Shown piece by piece: positions 43,786-56,252 of a stretch of 64,000 nucleotides of DNA. Made by a program: the position numbers and the translations under genes. Position 1 is the stretch's first letter. The number at the start of each line of letters is the position of its first letter. The stretch spans positions 9,768,601-9,832,600 of the forward strand of contig CM072805.1 of the NCBI GenBank assembly GCA_037013495.1, written 5' to 3'. Below the pieces are notes generated by a model, which was given only the letters and a program-made list of their open reading frames with translations, was not told where the DNA came from and did not search any database. This DNA is from Hippophae tibetana. Its lineage: Eukaryota > Streptophyta > Magnoliopsida > Rosales > Elaeagnaceae.

Positions 43786-45551
43786 TGTCTCTTTAGGAGA
43801 ACATAAAATAGTGCAAGTATACACAGTCACAAGTAATAATATGATAAGTAAAATATCGTTCTCACAGAGATTTGTTACTAGTGTTCACTAATTACTAAAA
43901 TTATTTCAACCTAATTTTATCCAAACAATAGATAATTTGATGAAGTTTGACTAACTAATTTTTATAACAGTTTATAAGAAAATTCTAGGATTGCAGTTTC
44001 ACCAAATTAATCCACTTGAATGGTATTATTTCCTCTTGATTTATGTTCTCGCATTTAATTTGTCAAATAAGAACTCCTAATTTATCCATATGTCTCTTCT
44101 GATAAAAAATAGACACATCTCGCTAAAATAATTCACTATATTCATATGAGAATTAAATTCACCAAGATTCATTAAGTTCAAAGTTGTCATATAGCTACAC
44201 GTACAATAAAGGTATATTCCTATCCCTTATATATATGTTATTCTATCCATGAACAACACACAAAAATGTCTTTTCCAAGTTTATTTAAGTGTCACAGATC
44301 AATTAATTAATCATCCAACAATCAAAATCATTAAGGATAGATAAAATAAACAACTTAAAAACATCCCATAAATCATTCAAAAATAATTAATTCAAGCTTC
44401 ATAATTTAAGCTACACTGCAGCCCTAGAACAAATAAATTAGTTCATAGAAAATATTAAAATTACAATACGAAAATATGAAGACATTTAAGGAACATTAAA
44501 TGAAGAACAACAAACAAAATTAGAATTATTTCATCTTTACGTTCTCTATTTTTCTCCCTAACCAGAACCACAACAAAAGCCAAAAATGGCTTTTGTCTGT
44601 TCTCTCCCTCCCTCTAGTATCATAATAACCATATATTTATAGCTTCTACTCTCTTCAAAAATATACCAAAAATATTCTTCAGATATACGTGCAAAAAATG
44701 GGAGACAAATATATTCTTCAGACATGCGTGTAACAAGTTGATACAAAACGTGCAAAAAATGTTGGAAAGTGTGCACAATTTTTTGATTCATTATACAATA
44801 CGTATGACACTTGGCGGGCTCTGATTCACTGGAAAAATAACAAGACACGTGGTAGCTTGTTATTGGGTGGGATGAGAGGCCGTACACAACTTCAGTGAAC
44901 CGTGTCATAAGAGAATACCAAAATATGCTCTGTGCGGAACAATTGGATTCCACTCGCATGGAGTGGGGAAAGCACACACGATCTGTTTCGTTTTTGGTTT
45001 GATTTGATGGTTCATGAAAGAGACGTGTCTCAGGAAAAACATCTGCACAGACAGGTGGGCCCCATTCTATGCATCAGATTGCACAAACTGGTGGACCCCA
45101 CTCTACGCGCCGAATTGTGTGTCGTAGCTGAAAGCACATCCAATCGCCTGTGTAGCGCTTACATCTCACTCACGTGATCCTCACTATTGATTCTTTGATC
45201 TGACGGTGCATGAGGCGTGTTGAACAATGACGCGCGTAGTACTACTTCTCTACGCAGAAAAAACAAAGTTTGGTTAATTGCATTTAAGCTTTCTATATTA
45301 ATTCAAATTAAATTTTAAACTTTTGTTATTTGCAATTAAGCCCTCTTTTAATTCAAATTATATTTTCAACTTTTATTATTTTCAATTAAGAATATTTTAA
45401 TTCAAATTCTTTAATTTTTTCTAAAAATATATTCCTTAATAAACTAAGAGTAAATATTAATTTAAGAACTTAAAATTAACTAAAAACATTAAGAATATAG
45501 CAATTATAATTAATAAATTGGACAAAATAACTCTAAAACATAGAGTTATCA
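43786..45551 (-). repeat. 3' LTR of element E
   Basis: 1766 bp. The minus strand starts TGATAACTCTATGTTTTAGA and ends TGTTCTCCTAAAGAGACA. It contains a GC-richer part (44870-45260) with GCGC/ACGTG motifs and pairs with 49070-50353. Confidence 0.82.
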
Positions 45552-46571
45552 ATTAAGATTTTGCTAGTCCTTAAGCAAAAGGAAAAAAAATAAAACTTGG
45601 ATACATGCACTTAAAATAGTGATTTTCAAAACATTTCTCATTGGTCATATAAATAACATAACTCAAAGAAATACAAGAATTTTATCTAAGCATTGAAAGA
45701 AATTCAAAAGTATGTTACATTTTCACATTGAATTTTCTTGTGTGTGTAAAGTATTTTCATATTTCATCACATGAAATCCGGATGAGTTTATGCAAATATG
45801 TAAGCAATTATTTTTTACTGAAATCACAAATCTCATAAGTTCGTTTTTCACTTCACTTTCCACTTATGTAGAGAAACACAAAACCAAAAATCAATAGGAC
45901 TTATTAAGTTTGTAATGTATGACTTAGGTAAAGGTAGGATCAAATATAATATTTGGCTCAAATTTCCTAAACACATCATTTTAGGATCGAAACAAGATAC
46001 CTTCTAACATCTCAATGAATACTTCCCAATTTGGGATTTAACTTCACATGCAACAATCATTTTTTTTTGTTTTACTAGGATTATTTGTAGGAGATAACAA
46101 TATATATATAAACTTAAAAGCTAAAAAGGGGTATATTATGGATAAAACATGTAAAGTTGGATAAAAAGGCTCAAACGATCTAAAGATTGCCTAAATCATT
46201 TCCTTAGTTAAGTGTTGTCTAGGATTTTGCCTTGAGAGAAAATCAAACAAAATTTAAGAACTGTGACACCAAAGAACATCAATCGAATTGCATATTCACA
46301 TAAACCTTCTCCAAATTAGCATAACAACTTACAGATCAAGACTAGTGCTCATAAATAGACATTCTTGTAAAAATGAAACTTACTCAAAAATTACACATAA
46401 ACTTAGACAATATTCAAATTTTTCAAAGAGTTATGCATTAGTTAAACCGAAGAAATAAAAATAAATCACCATGAAAAGCAAAATATATTCTCATGTTTCA
46501 ATCAACCAAACAAATAAAGCTTCACAAGCAATAATACCAAGAAAATATTTCAACTAAGTTCAATCTCTCCA
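45552..46571 (-). other. 3' untranslated region of element E, no ORF
   Basis: AT-rich, non-coding. The minus strand carries CTTAAGGACTAGCAAAATC just before the LTR, like the GGGACTAGCAAGAAG element before the 3' LTR of element B. Confidence 0.65.
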
Positions 46572-48615
46572 TGATGAGCGAAAACCAGCATCACCGATTC
46601 TTGCCAATACTTTGGTTTTAATATTTGTAAAACTCTCGCAAGTGCACGAATCATTTTGTAGAAAATGATAAGTATACTCCCAAGGTCGATCTAAGGAAGG
46701 AATGTATGTGGTTTTAATTTATTATTCAAACTTTTAAAAACCAAATTAAATCCTAAACATCTTGTCACGATATTTTGGGTTTTTGTGTTTTAATCTACAT
46801 ACATAAAAATAAACATAGATTCAATCAATATTTATGCAAATTTTATCTTTTATAATAGTGGAGTATTTATGGATATAATAACTAAGTTAATTATGCTTGC
46901 TCATATTATTTAGGTTATTAAAGATATGAATTGATATTTATTGATTCTCCCTTTTTTATATGAATACCACCTTTGGTGGGGTTAGATATTCTTTGTTAAC
47001 TAAACAAATCAATTAACACCTATGAGTGGGGTTGATAACTAATTTGCTTAATTAAATTAATTCCTTTTTCTAAGAGATTGAAAATGAACCATTTAAATGT
47101 CACCTTTGGTGGGGTTAGACAGTTTAAACTTTATTCAAGGTGTCCAAATTAAACCTAAGAATTTAGTTATCCAAGTACTAACTTTCAAGTTTTAAAACCA
47201 CTACTGAAAACATGTTGTCAATACATTTTTAGATAATAATTCTTATAAAAACTTTTGAAATAGAGTTTCACTCTAACTACAGGGTGATTGTACCAACAAA
47301 TAAAAGAGCACTACTCTAAATCAGACCGGATAACTAAACCTTAAAATCTAATTTTCAGGTTTAAGTTTGTAATGAAAAATAATATATTTCTCTATAACAT
47401 TCTTAATATAAAATCTTGAATAAAAACAAAATCAATTCATTTTAGAGATTTTCACCTATTTAATATTGCGCAAGCATAACAACGTTATTATTACATCATG
47501 TTTACTAATATCCAGCAGAGTTAAATTTAATCATAGACAAATTAAATATAACATGTAAGAATAAAGCATAAAAAAATAACTGTAAAGAAAATAAAATCCT
47601 TACAGAACTTCGATGCTATTCCCGTTGCTGGAAAACCTCCAAGCACAATTTGCACTCCCATTTATTGAATCAAAAAGCTAATAAATTACAAAAACATAAC
47701 TAGTTCTTCCCAAAAAGGGAAGAACTCTAAAACTAAGAGAAATTAACTAAAAACTAAGAAAAACTAAAAAAACTAAAACTAAGAAATGGAGAGAAAGAAA
47801 GAAGAGAGAAGTGTGTTTTGAGGTGTGTTTAGAAGTGAAGAGAATGGGGGTATTTATAGGTGAGGATGGGGAGAAATAGTGAGTGAAAAAATGTTAAAAA
47901 ATTGTGAAAATGCGGAGTGGTAATTGCTGACGTCATTGATGACATAAACATGACATCATAGGGGCGGCTGCGTGTGAAAAAGGGGCAGTGGCACGCGTAG
48001 ATGGGGCGCAGCTGGGTGTAGGCACGTGCAGATGGGGGGCTACTGGGCGCAGGCGCGCGTAGGTGGGTAACAGCTTGGCGTAGATGGGTAGCAGCTTGGC
48101 ACAGATGGGTAGCAGCTTGGCGCAGATGAGTAGCAGCTTGGCGCAGAAGGGAGCAGGCTACGCGCAGATGGGGCACATGGGTGCGCGCGGTGCGTGCGGA
48201 AGGAAAGGCTGGTGCACGTGTTGCTGGGCGTGCTGCGCGCGCTGGGCAGTATGGTTGGGCGGCGCGGCTGGGCAGCTGGGTGGCACAATTTTGTCCAATG
48301 TTTGACCTTTTCGACCCATTTTGTCCAATTTTTCCATTTATGACCTTTTTGACCCATTTTGTCCAATTTTTCCATATTTGTTGACCTTTCTCTATTTATT
48401 TATTAATATATTTGTGATGTATTGCTTCGAGTATTCCTCTTTGAGTCTTTGAGTTATGTTTTTAAGCAAAAATACCTAAAAATAATAAAAATACCCGTGA
48501 TTCCGAAAAAGACAAATTTATATAAATATATTATAAAAGATATAAATATATATATTTTTAATCAATTAATGTGCATAAAATCATGGTAATTTTAGTGCTT
48601 TTTGAGCACTCATCA
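46572..48615 (-). repeat. Solo LTR of the element-B family, TSD CTCCA
   Basis: A 2044-bp LTR on the minus strand from TGATGAGTGCTCAAAAAGC to TTTTCGCTCATCA, flanked by CTCCA on both sides (46567-46571, 48616-48620). It keeps the TATA box (minus strand, near 47850) and all three CCACC/GGTGG hairpins. The U3 minisatellite differs in sequence from that of element B. Produced by recombination between two LTRs of a full element. Confidence 0.93.
48060..48155 (-). repeat. 21-bp U3 minisatellite of the solo LTR
   Basis: Plus-strand unit AGATGGGTAGCAGCTTGGCGC repeated about four times with few changes. It occupies the position of the ACTGTTCAT array in element B but is unrelated in sequence. Confidence 0.8.
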
Positions 48616-48620
48616 CTCCA

Positions 48621-49069
48621 CCACCCCCAAACTTAACATGCACATTGTCCTTGATGTATGCAAATTAAAGAATGACGATAGGTTAAAACTAACTTCCCTA
48701 GTTTTGGTTTGTAATATTGAAATCCAAAAATAGCTTTACTTCCTCCGATTTGCACCTACCAAAACAAAATAACAAACTAACAAAATAATCAAACTAATAC
48801 TTGTTCAAAATAGAAAACTAAAACACATGAGTTGCCTCCCAAGAAGCGCTTGATTTAGAGTCATCGGCTTGACTTCTCGTTTCTCCGATTTTAGGGAGGT
48901 TAAGATCCTATGCATCAAATACAAAGTTTCAATTTACCTGGAAATCTGAAAAATAATTATGATAAAGTAACAATAAGCATAAAAAAAATTTGAACTAAAA
49001 TAAGATTGATTGGTATTAATATCACCAAAAATAGTAAACAAATCCTCGGCAACGATGCCAAAAACTTGT
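48621..49069 (-). other. Internal remnant and PBS of element E
   Basis: The minus strand carries TGGCATCGTTGCCGAGGA (PBS, 49043-49060) next to the 5' LTR. After about 150 bp it reads AGTCA-AGCCGA-TGACT and TTGGGAGGCAACTCA (48836-48885), the post-pol hairpin pair. AAGTTTGGGGGTGG near 48625-48640 follows. gag and pol are missing. Confidence 0.7.
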
Positions 49070-50353
49070 TGTCTCTATAAGACAACATGAATGTGCAAGT
49101 ATACACGGTCACAAGTAATAAATGATAAGTAAGATATCGTTCCCACGAAGATTTGTTACTAATATTCATTAAGTACTAAAATGGTTTCAACCAAATTTTA
49201 TCCAAACAATCGATAGTTGGATGGAGTTTAACTAACTAATTTATTTATAATATTTTATAAGAAAATTCTAGGATTGCAGTTTCACCAAATTAATATACTT
49301 GAATGATATTATTTTCTCTTGATTTATGTTCTCGCATTTAATTTTTCAACCAAGAACTCCTAATTTATCCATATGTCTCTTCTGATAGCAAATAGACACA
49401 TCTCGCTAAAATAATTCACTATATTCCTATGAGAATTAAATTCACCAAGATTCATTAAGTTCAAAGTTATCAAATAGCTACACGTACAATAAAGGTATAT
49501 TCCTATCCCTTATATATATATGTTATTCTATCCACGAGCAACACACAAAAATGCTTTTTCCAAGTTTATTTAAGTGTCATAGATCAATTAATTAATCTTC
49601 CAACAATCAAAAACATTAAGCACATATAAAATAAACAACTTAAAAACATCCCATAAATCATTCAAAAATAATTAATTCAAGCTTCATAATTTAAGCTACA
49701 CTGCAACCTTAGAACAAATAAATTAGTTCACAGCAAATATTAAAATTACAATACGAAAATTTTAAGACATTTAAGGAACATTAAATGAAGAACAACAAAA
49801 AAAATTAGAAGTATTTCATCTCTACGTTCTCTATTTTTTTCCCTAACTAGAACCACAACAAAAGCCAAAAATGGCTTCTGCGTGTTCTCTCCCTCCCTCT
49901 AGTATCATAATAACCACATATTTATAGCTTATACTCTCTTCAAAAATATACCAAAAATATTCTTCAGATACTCGTGCAAAAAATGGGAGACAAAAATATT
50001 CTTCAAACACGTGTGTAAAAAGTGGAGACAAAACGTGCAAAAAAGGCTGGATAGTGTGCGCAATTTTCTGATTTCATTATACAATACACATGACACATGG
50101 CGAGCTCTGATTCACTGGAAGAATAACAAGACATGTGGCAGCTTGGTATTAGGTGGGATGAGAGGACGTACGCAACTTCAGTGAACCCATCATAGGAGAA
50201 TACCAGTATATGCGTTGTGTGGAACAGTTGGATTCCACTCGCGTGGAGCGTGGGAAGCACGCACGATCTGGGCCGTTCGTGGTTTGATTTGACGGTGCGT
50301 GAAAGATATGCGTCTCAGGAAAAACATCTGCGCAGAAAGGTGGGCCCCACTCT
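49070..50353 (-). repeat. 5' LTR of element E, truncated
   Basis: Aligns with 43786-45080 of the 3' LTR. About 470 bp of its U3 start is missing beyond 50353. Confidence 0.8.
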
Positions 50354-50959
50354 TCACATATTTATCAATCAAGTTTCCATTAATACAAGAATATGCAATT
50401 TGTTTGATGAATTATTTTGTGTATATGTTGCACATGATATCATCCAATGCACTCATGAAATCAACCTATATGAGCATACTAATCAATTAAATCTTAGAAC
50501 AAGTCTCATAAGTCTATTTTTCACTTCTCTCTTCACTAATATAAATATGCACTTAGCTTCTATTTTTCACATCCCTCTTAACTAATATAAATATGCACTT
50601 AGCTACAGATCGATAAGGATTTTACATGCTTGTAATGTAAGGCTTATGAGGGGTCAATAAATGAAGACATTTAGGCTCTTTTCAATCCTTAGCTTTCTTT
50701 TTATTTTATCATGCATTTTTTAACTACAATTAAGCTTTACTTTGATATTTTAGTGCACCCTCTCTTATAATTCTTTTCATACTTTTATTTCACATATTTG
50801 TTTTTTGTAAATTCACAGCATTCCCAAACTTATTTTCAATTTTATTTTATTTTTCTTTAGAGGGATAATTATGTTGTGAGTTTTTTTACATGGTGCATTA
50901 CATTTCATCTTACTCTATAACATAACACATGATTTCATTTTTTTCCTTTTCATACAAGC
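50354..50959 (-). other. Unassigned Athila-type 3' UTR-like fragment
   Basis: No gene. Phrases such as CTCATAAGTCTATTTTTCAC and a 40-bp tandem duplication (ACTAATATAAATATGCACTTAGCT twice near 50535-50605) resemble the untranslated part of element E around 45830-45930. Confidence 0.4.
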
Positions 50960-51602
50960 TAAAGGTGCAAGGGTAAAGGTAATTGGTTCTGCAAGTGTAG
51001 GGGAAAGTTGTGATGGGGGCATTGAGTGAGGACTTGTTTGAACCTACCCCAGGCTTCATGGAATGGTTCTCTTTCCATCTCTAAGAAAGTGGCAATATTT
51101 TGGTAGGAATAGAATTTTCCCATGAATTTATTATAAACGTCCTCCAAAGTCGTTAGAGAACCTAGAGAGAGTGAAATCAACTAAGCTTTGGCCTTTTCCT
51201 TCAAGGTGTAGGGGAAACACCTTATTCTATAGAATATTGAGGGGGAGATTTGGGACTGTGGCATAGAAGTCCCTAATGAAGGAAAAATAACATTCATTAG
51301 GTAGCCCAAAGAATGACAGAAGCATGGAAAAATGATTATTTTCAAGTCATAATTTTTACCAGCCTCACCTAGTTAGTTTCCATGCCAATTACTGCCCGTG
51401 AAAACACTTTCATGGTGGTTTCCCTAAAATGTGGGTTTTCTCCCATTTATATTGGTTCTGGTAAAGGATTAAGGCTTGGTTTTGTGTTTGGCTCAAAAAT
51501 GGGTTGATGGTTAGAATCCAGCCTTATGGATAGTTGTTTAAATTTATGAATATTATCTATGTATGATGTAAGAGAGTTTTTTAAGGATCTTCTACCATGC
51601 AT
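50960..51602 (-). pseudogene. N-terminal part of gag1, element D
   Basis: The ATG at 51602 opens MHGRRSLKNSLTSYIDNIHK, clearly the Gag1 (not Gag2) N-terminus. Later pieces are GSLTTLEDVYNKFMGKFYSY, EPFHEAWGRFKQVLTQCPHH and NFPLHLQNQ. It has stops and frameshifts and ends at LQNQ near 50980. With the gag1 tail at 43598-43785 it probably belongs to one element (C/D) split by element E and a deletion. Confidence 0.85.
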
Positions 51603-52147
51603 ATATTAGTGAAAGTGTAAATTTAAAATACCTGTCAAAGGAAAAAATAATAAAATAACTATACAAAAATAAAAAAAATAAAAAATACTAAACAGACAAG
51701 TTCATTTAACCTCTAAGTTAAATAACATAATTAGTATTGACCAAGAGTGCTCCTAGGAAAGAATGGTGGGGAAAAGACTCCTTAAAAATCATCTTCCTAG
51801 ACAGAATAACGTTCTCAGGAAAGACTAGTGGCATAAAATCTTCCGAGAACTAGTCTCCTAGTTAGAACTTCCTTAGATCTTTACTTTTCATGCTATTAAA
51901 ATATAAGTTAATTATAGTTTTTCTTATTATTATTATTAAGAGCTCATTATTTTAAATAATTTTTTTAATTAATTTTATTTGAATTATTTTAGAATTTTTT
52001 TTGAATTTTAAAAAATCACAATTATTTACATCACAAAAAGTTTTCAAAATTTTGATAAATAATTTTAAAACGCTATTCCTTCCTCAACAACAACACTAGA
52101 AACTTGATGAGCACAACATCAAGTCCCCGAAAATGGTGCCAAAAAAT
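51603..52147 (-). other. Leader and PBS of element D
   Basis: The PBS TGGCACCATTTTCGGGGA lies on the minus strand at 52124-52141. The minus strand at 51751-51870 carries the first leader stem-loop intact (CTAGGAGACTAGT / ACTAGTCTTTCCTGA) and a decayed second one. The remainder is AT-rich. Confidence 0.75.
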
Positions 52148-53264
52148 TGATGAGCACAAGACCAACAATGACGATCTTGCGGATACTTTGGTTTTATATT
52201 TTTAAAACTCTCGCAAGTGCACGAATAATTTTATAGCAATTGATAAGTATACTCCCAAGGTGGATATAAGGAAGGAATATATATGATTTTTAATTTATTA
52301 TTCAAAATATTTTAAACGAAATTAAATCCTAAACATCCTATCACAATATTTTGGTTTTTGAATTCTAATCTAACGACATAATAAAAATAAACATGGATAT
52401 CAATTCAATAAACAATAATGTAAATTTTTATCATTCATAACAGTGGAGTATTTAAGGATATAACAACTAAGTTAATTATGCTTACTCATATTATTTAAGT
52501 TATTAAAGATATAAATTGATATTTGTTGACTTTCTTTTTTTTGGTATGAAAGTGTCTTTAAGCGAGGCTCAAATTATTTTGTTTTATATTAATTAACTAG
52601 TATCCTTAGGTGGGGCCTATTAATTAATTAAATATTAAATTTTCACTTTATTTATAATCACGGCTTTAGGCGTGTCAATTCATTAGACTTTATTCAAGGT
52701 GTCCAAGTTAAACCTAAGAATTTGATTATCTGAGTACTAACTTTCAAGTTTTAAAATCATGACTAAAATATGTTGTCAATACATTTTCAAATAATAGTTC
52801 TTATAAAAAAACTTTTAAAATATAGATTCACTCTAACTAATGGACGATTGTACCAACAAATAAAATAACACTACTCTAAATCAGATCGGATAATTAAACC
52901 TTAAAATCTAATTTTAACGTTTAAGTTTGTAATAAAAATTAATATATTTCTCTTTAACATCCTTAATATAAAATCTTGAATAAAAATAAAATCAATTTAT
53001 TTTATAGAAATATTTTACCTATTTAATATTTTGCAAGCATAACAACATTATTATTATATCATATTTACAAATAAGCTACCATCTTAAATTTAATCATAGA
53101 CAAATTAAATATAACATATAAGAATAAAACATAAAAAATAAATGTAAAGAATTAATTTTAAAATTATGCCACAAAAAATCCTTACAGAATTTTGACGCTA
53201 ATTTTGTTGCTGGAAAACCTCTAAACAGATTTGCATTTTCATTTATTGAATCAAAAACTAAAAG
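52148..53264 (-). repeat. 5' LTR of element D, truncated
   Basis: Diverged element-B-type LTR, from the LTR end GTGCTCATCA at 52148 to about 53264, where similarity stops after GAATCAAAAACTAAA. The U3 with TATA and minisatellite is missing, and the hairpin motifs near 52555-52680 are degraded. Confidence 0.82.
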
Positions 53265-53459
53265 GCATGTCCACAGGCCTCTATGGAAAGATGTCATAAT
53301 TACTTTTTAGGCCGCGAGATACCTATTCCCTCACCTTTGTTGTCAAGTTTGTACTCAACTTTAGAGAGTGGTCTTCTTCCTTGTCCCCAATTGGTAGATC
53401 TTACACTTCATTTGAGTTGACAAAATTTCATACATCTCTTGGCTTTTAATCAAAAGACC

Positions 53460-54884
53460 CATTTTATGGTTGCTACTTAGGAGTGGTTCCTTTCATAGTA
53501 GCGTTATAACAACTTTTGGCCATTTTTGGTCTTTCCTTATTTCCTTTATGCCATCATCAATCGAGTATTTGATGACTTGGTGGAAGGTTGATGGAACTAT
53601 TTTCAACTTATATATCCATGGTCTACCCAGGATGGTATTTTATTTTGTTGGGACATTGATTACCATAGAGTTAGTCATCATTATAGATCCTTGTACAATG
53701 ACTGGTAAGACCACAGTTCTGATTGTGTAGGTAGTGCTACTATTAAATCACACCAAAGATAGCTTTCTCTTTGTTATGTCACTTTCTTTTATGCATAGGG
53801 CCCTTGTTGTTGATAGAAAAAGAAGGTCAATGGAGCTTCAGTGTCGATCATGATTTGAAAAACATTGCAAAATCCTATCCTCATCCAAGGGGTCTTTGTA
53901 AGGAGATGAAGTCTCATCCATCTTGGTGAAGGTGATTTCAGCAGAAGACCTCGCCCTTTCCAGATTGTAAACATGCGGTGATCCACGTAAGTCTCTAGGG
54001 TACTTCTTAAGCAAGTTGTTAGAGGTACCATTAAGCCTGGGCATTCCATGTATGTTATGTCAATACCTAAGGGAGCGGGTAGGCTTAATATTTCACTCTC
54101 GGGTTGATGCCTACTTCTTTACTATTGCTTCCCACGAGGTCTTTTAGTTATCTTCTGGATAGCAGATCCTCTATTTCTTTTTTCAAATACCTGTAGTCTC
54201 TCATTCCCTAGCCCACATCCTTATTGAAAGCACACCACTTAGATGTATCCCTAAGGGAAGCCCTTATTTTTGGAAGCCATCTGACATTCTGCTCTTCCTT
54301 TATTCTCGATACTGCTTGGGCTAGGCTCACTCTCAAGGGTGGACCCCTGAATGGAGGCAATGACCTCCCCCAAGGTCTTCTATTCACGAACCATTGGTCA
54401 CTTACCTTGTGATTAGGTGTGAAATTCTTTTTTTTGTTAATTCTTTTGTCTTGGCTTGCCTTGTCCATATTTATGCTTCTTTTTTCTTTTTTTGGCTTAG
54501 CTTCCATAGTTGCCTTGATGTTCTTATCCAGACCTAGCTCTCTTTCCAAATGGAAGAATTTTCTTGCCTCTGTATAAGCTTTCTCTTAAATTTTGTAGGA
54601 CAGTCTTAGTCAGTCCTGTAAATGAATCATAATTCCTTAGCAGACCTCGCCTGAAGGCCTCTATCGCAATAGAGCCGGGGCAATCTGATATCTCTATCTT
54701 TTCTTCCCTAAACCTTCTTATGTACTATTTATTAGATTCACCTCTTCCCTAGGTGATGGAGAAGAGGTGGTAAGACTCCTTCCTTAAAGGCTTGTTGTAG
54801 GCATAATTGGTGATGATCTACCTAGCAAACTATGAAAAAGAGGTTATGGTACGGGATGCGAGGTCGTTGAACCATTTATGTGCG
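53460..54884 (-). pseudogene. Gag C-terminal half and protease, element F
   Basis: Pieces of gag (FRRGLLRNYDSFTGLT, LGLDKNIKATMEAKPKKEKR) lead to KWCAFNKDVG, the position of the W-C-x-F-H-x-D-x-G zinc region in Tat elements, where His is replaced. The protease end is at 53530-53735: IRTVVLPVIVQGSIMMTNSM, TILGRPWIYKLKIVPSTFHQ and VIKYSIDDGIKEIR. Multiple stops; RT is absent. Confidence 0.75.
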
Positions 54885-56247
54885 TGATGAGCGAAAACCG
54901 GCATCGCCGATTCTTGCCAATACTTTGGTTTTAATATTTATAAAACTCTCGCAAGTGCACGAATCATTTCGAAGAAAATGATAAGTATACTCCCAAGGTC
55001 GATCTAAGGAAGGAATGTATGTGGTTTTTAATTTATTATTCAAACTTTTAAAAACGAAATTAAATCCTAAACATCCTGTCACGATAGTTTGGTTTTTGTG
55101 TTTTTAATCTAATTACATAAAATTAAACATAGATTCAATAAACATTCATGCAAATGTTATCATTTATAATGGCGGAGTATTTATGGATATAATAACTAAG
55201 TTAATTATGCTTGCTCATAATATCTAGGTTATTAAAGATATGAATTGATATTTATTGATTCTCCCTTTTTTGTATGAATACCACCTTTGGTGGGGTTAGA
55301 TATTCTTTGTTAACTAAACAAATCAATTAACACCTATGGGTGGGGTTGATAACTAATATGCTTAATTAAATTAATTTCTTTTTCTAAGAGATTGAAAATG
55401 AACCATTTAAATGCCACCTTTGGTGGGGTTAGACAGTTTAAACTTTATTCAAGGTGTCCAAATTAAACCCAAGAATTTAGTTATCCGAGTACTAACTTTC
55501 AAGTTTTAAAACCACTACCGAAAACATGTTGTCAATACATTTTCAGATAATAATTCTTATAAAAACTTTTGAAATAGAGCTTCACTCTAACTACCGGGCG
55601 ATTGTACCATAAAATAAAAGAGCACTACTCTAAATCAGACCAGATAACTAAACCTTAAAATCTAATTTTCAGGTTTAAGTTTGTAATAAAAAATAATATA
55701 TTTCTCTCTAACATTCTTAATATAAAATCATGAATAAAAATAAAATCAATTCATTTTAGAGATTTTTACCTTTTTAATATTTCGCAAGCATAACAACGTT
55801 ATTATTACATCATGTTTACTAAATAGCAAGCACAGTTAAATTTAACCACAGACAAATTAAATATAACATGTAAGAATAAAGCATAAAAATAACTGTAAAG
55901 AAAATAAAATCCTTACAGAACTTCGACGCTATTTCCGTTGCTGGAAAAACTCCAAGCGGAATTTGCACTCCCATTTATTGAATCAAAAAGCTAAAAAATT
56001 ACATAAACATAACTAGTTTTTCCCATTTATTTATTAATATATTTGTGATGTATTGCTTCCAGTATTCCTCTTTGAGTTTTTAAGTTGCGTTTTTAAGCCA
56101 AAATACCTGAAAAACAATAAAAATACCCGTGATTCCGAAAAAGACAAATTTATATAAATATATGATAAAACATATAAATATATATATTTTTAATGAATTA
56201 ATGTGCATAAAATCATGGTTATTTTAGTGCTTTTTGAGCACTCATCA
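54885..56247 (-). repeat. Solo LTR of the element-B family lacking its promoter block, TSD GTGCG
   Basis: 1363 bp from TGATGAGCGAAAACCGGC (plus strand) to GAGCACTCATCA, flanked by GTGCG (54880-54884, 56248-56252). Near 56020 it jumps from the sequence downstream of the TATA box straight to the U3 start, so about 700 bp with minisatellite, GC-rich block and TATA is missing. The three GGTGG/CCACC hairpins remain. Confidence 0.93.
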
Positions 56248-56252
56248 GTGCG

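Larger units (their letters stand above)
43786..50353 (-). mobile_element. Athila-like deletion derivative (element E) inserted in element C/D gag1
   Basis: Minus-strand element with 3' LTR 43786-45551, a short non-coding internal region (45552-46571 plus 48621-49069), a PBS, and a 5' LTR cut at 50353. No gag or pol is present. A solo element-B-type LTR (46572-48615) is nested in it. Retained internal features are the 'gaggacaatgt ... tttgggggtg' block and a post-pol hairpin motif. Confidence 0.8.

Noticed and set aside
44558..44977. 139-codon minus-strand frame in the LTR of element E, with a shorter relative at 49843-50040
   Set aside because: Non-coding LTR sequence; the frame is not preserved between the two LTR copies.
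48040..48384. Alanine/proline- and repeat-rich frames on both strands
   Set aside because: They arise from the 21-bp minisatellite and GC-rich U3 of a solo LTR.
46572..49069. Element E using a B-type LTR as its 3' LTR (chimeric element)
   Set aside because: CTCCA duplications flank 46572-48615 exactly, so it is a separate solo LTR inserted in E, whose own 3' LTR lies at 43786-45551.
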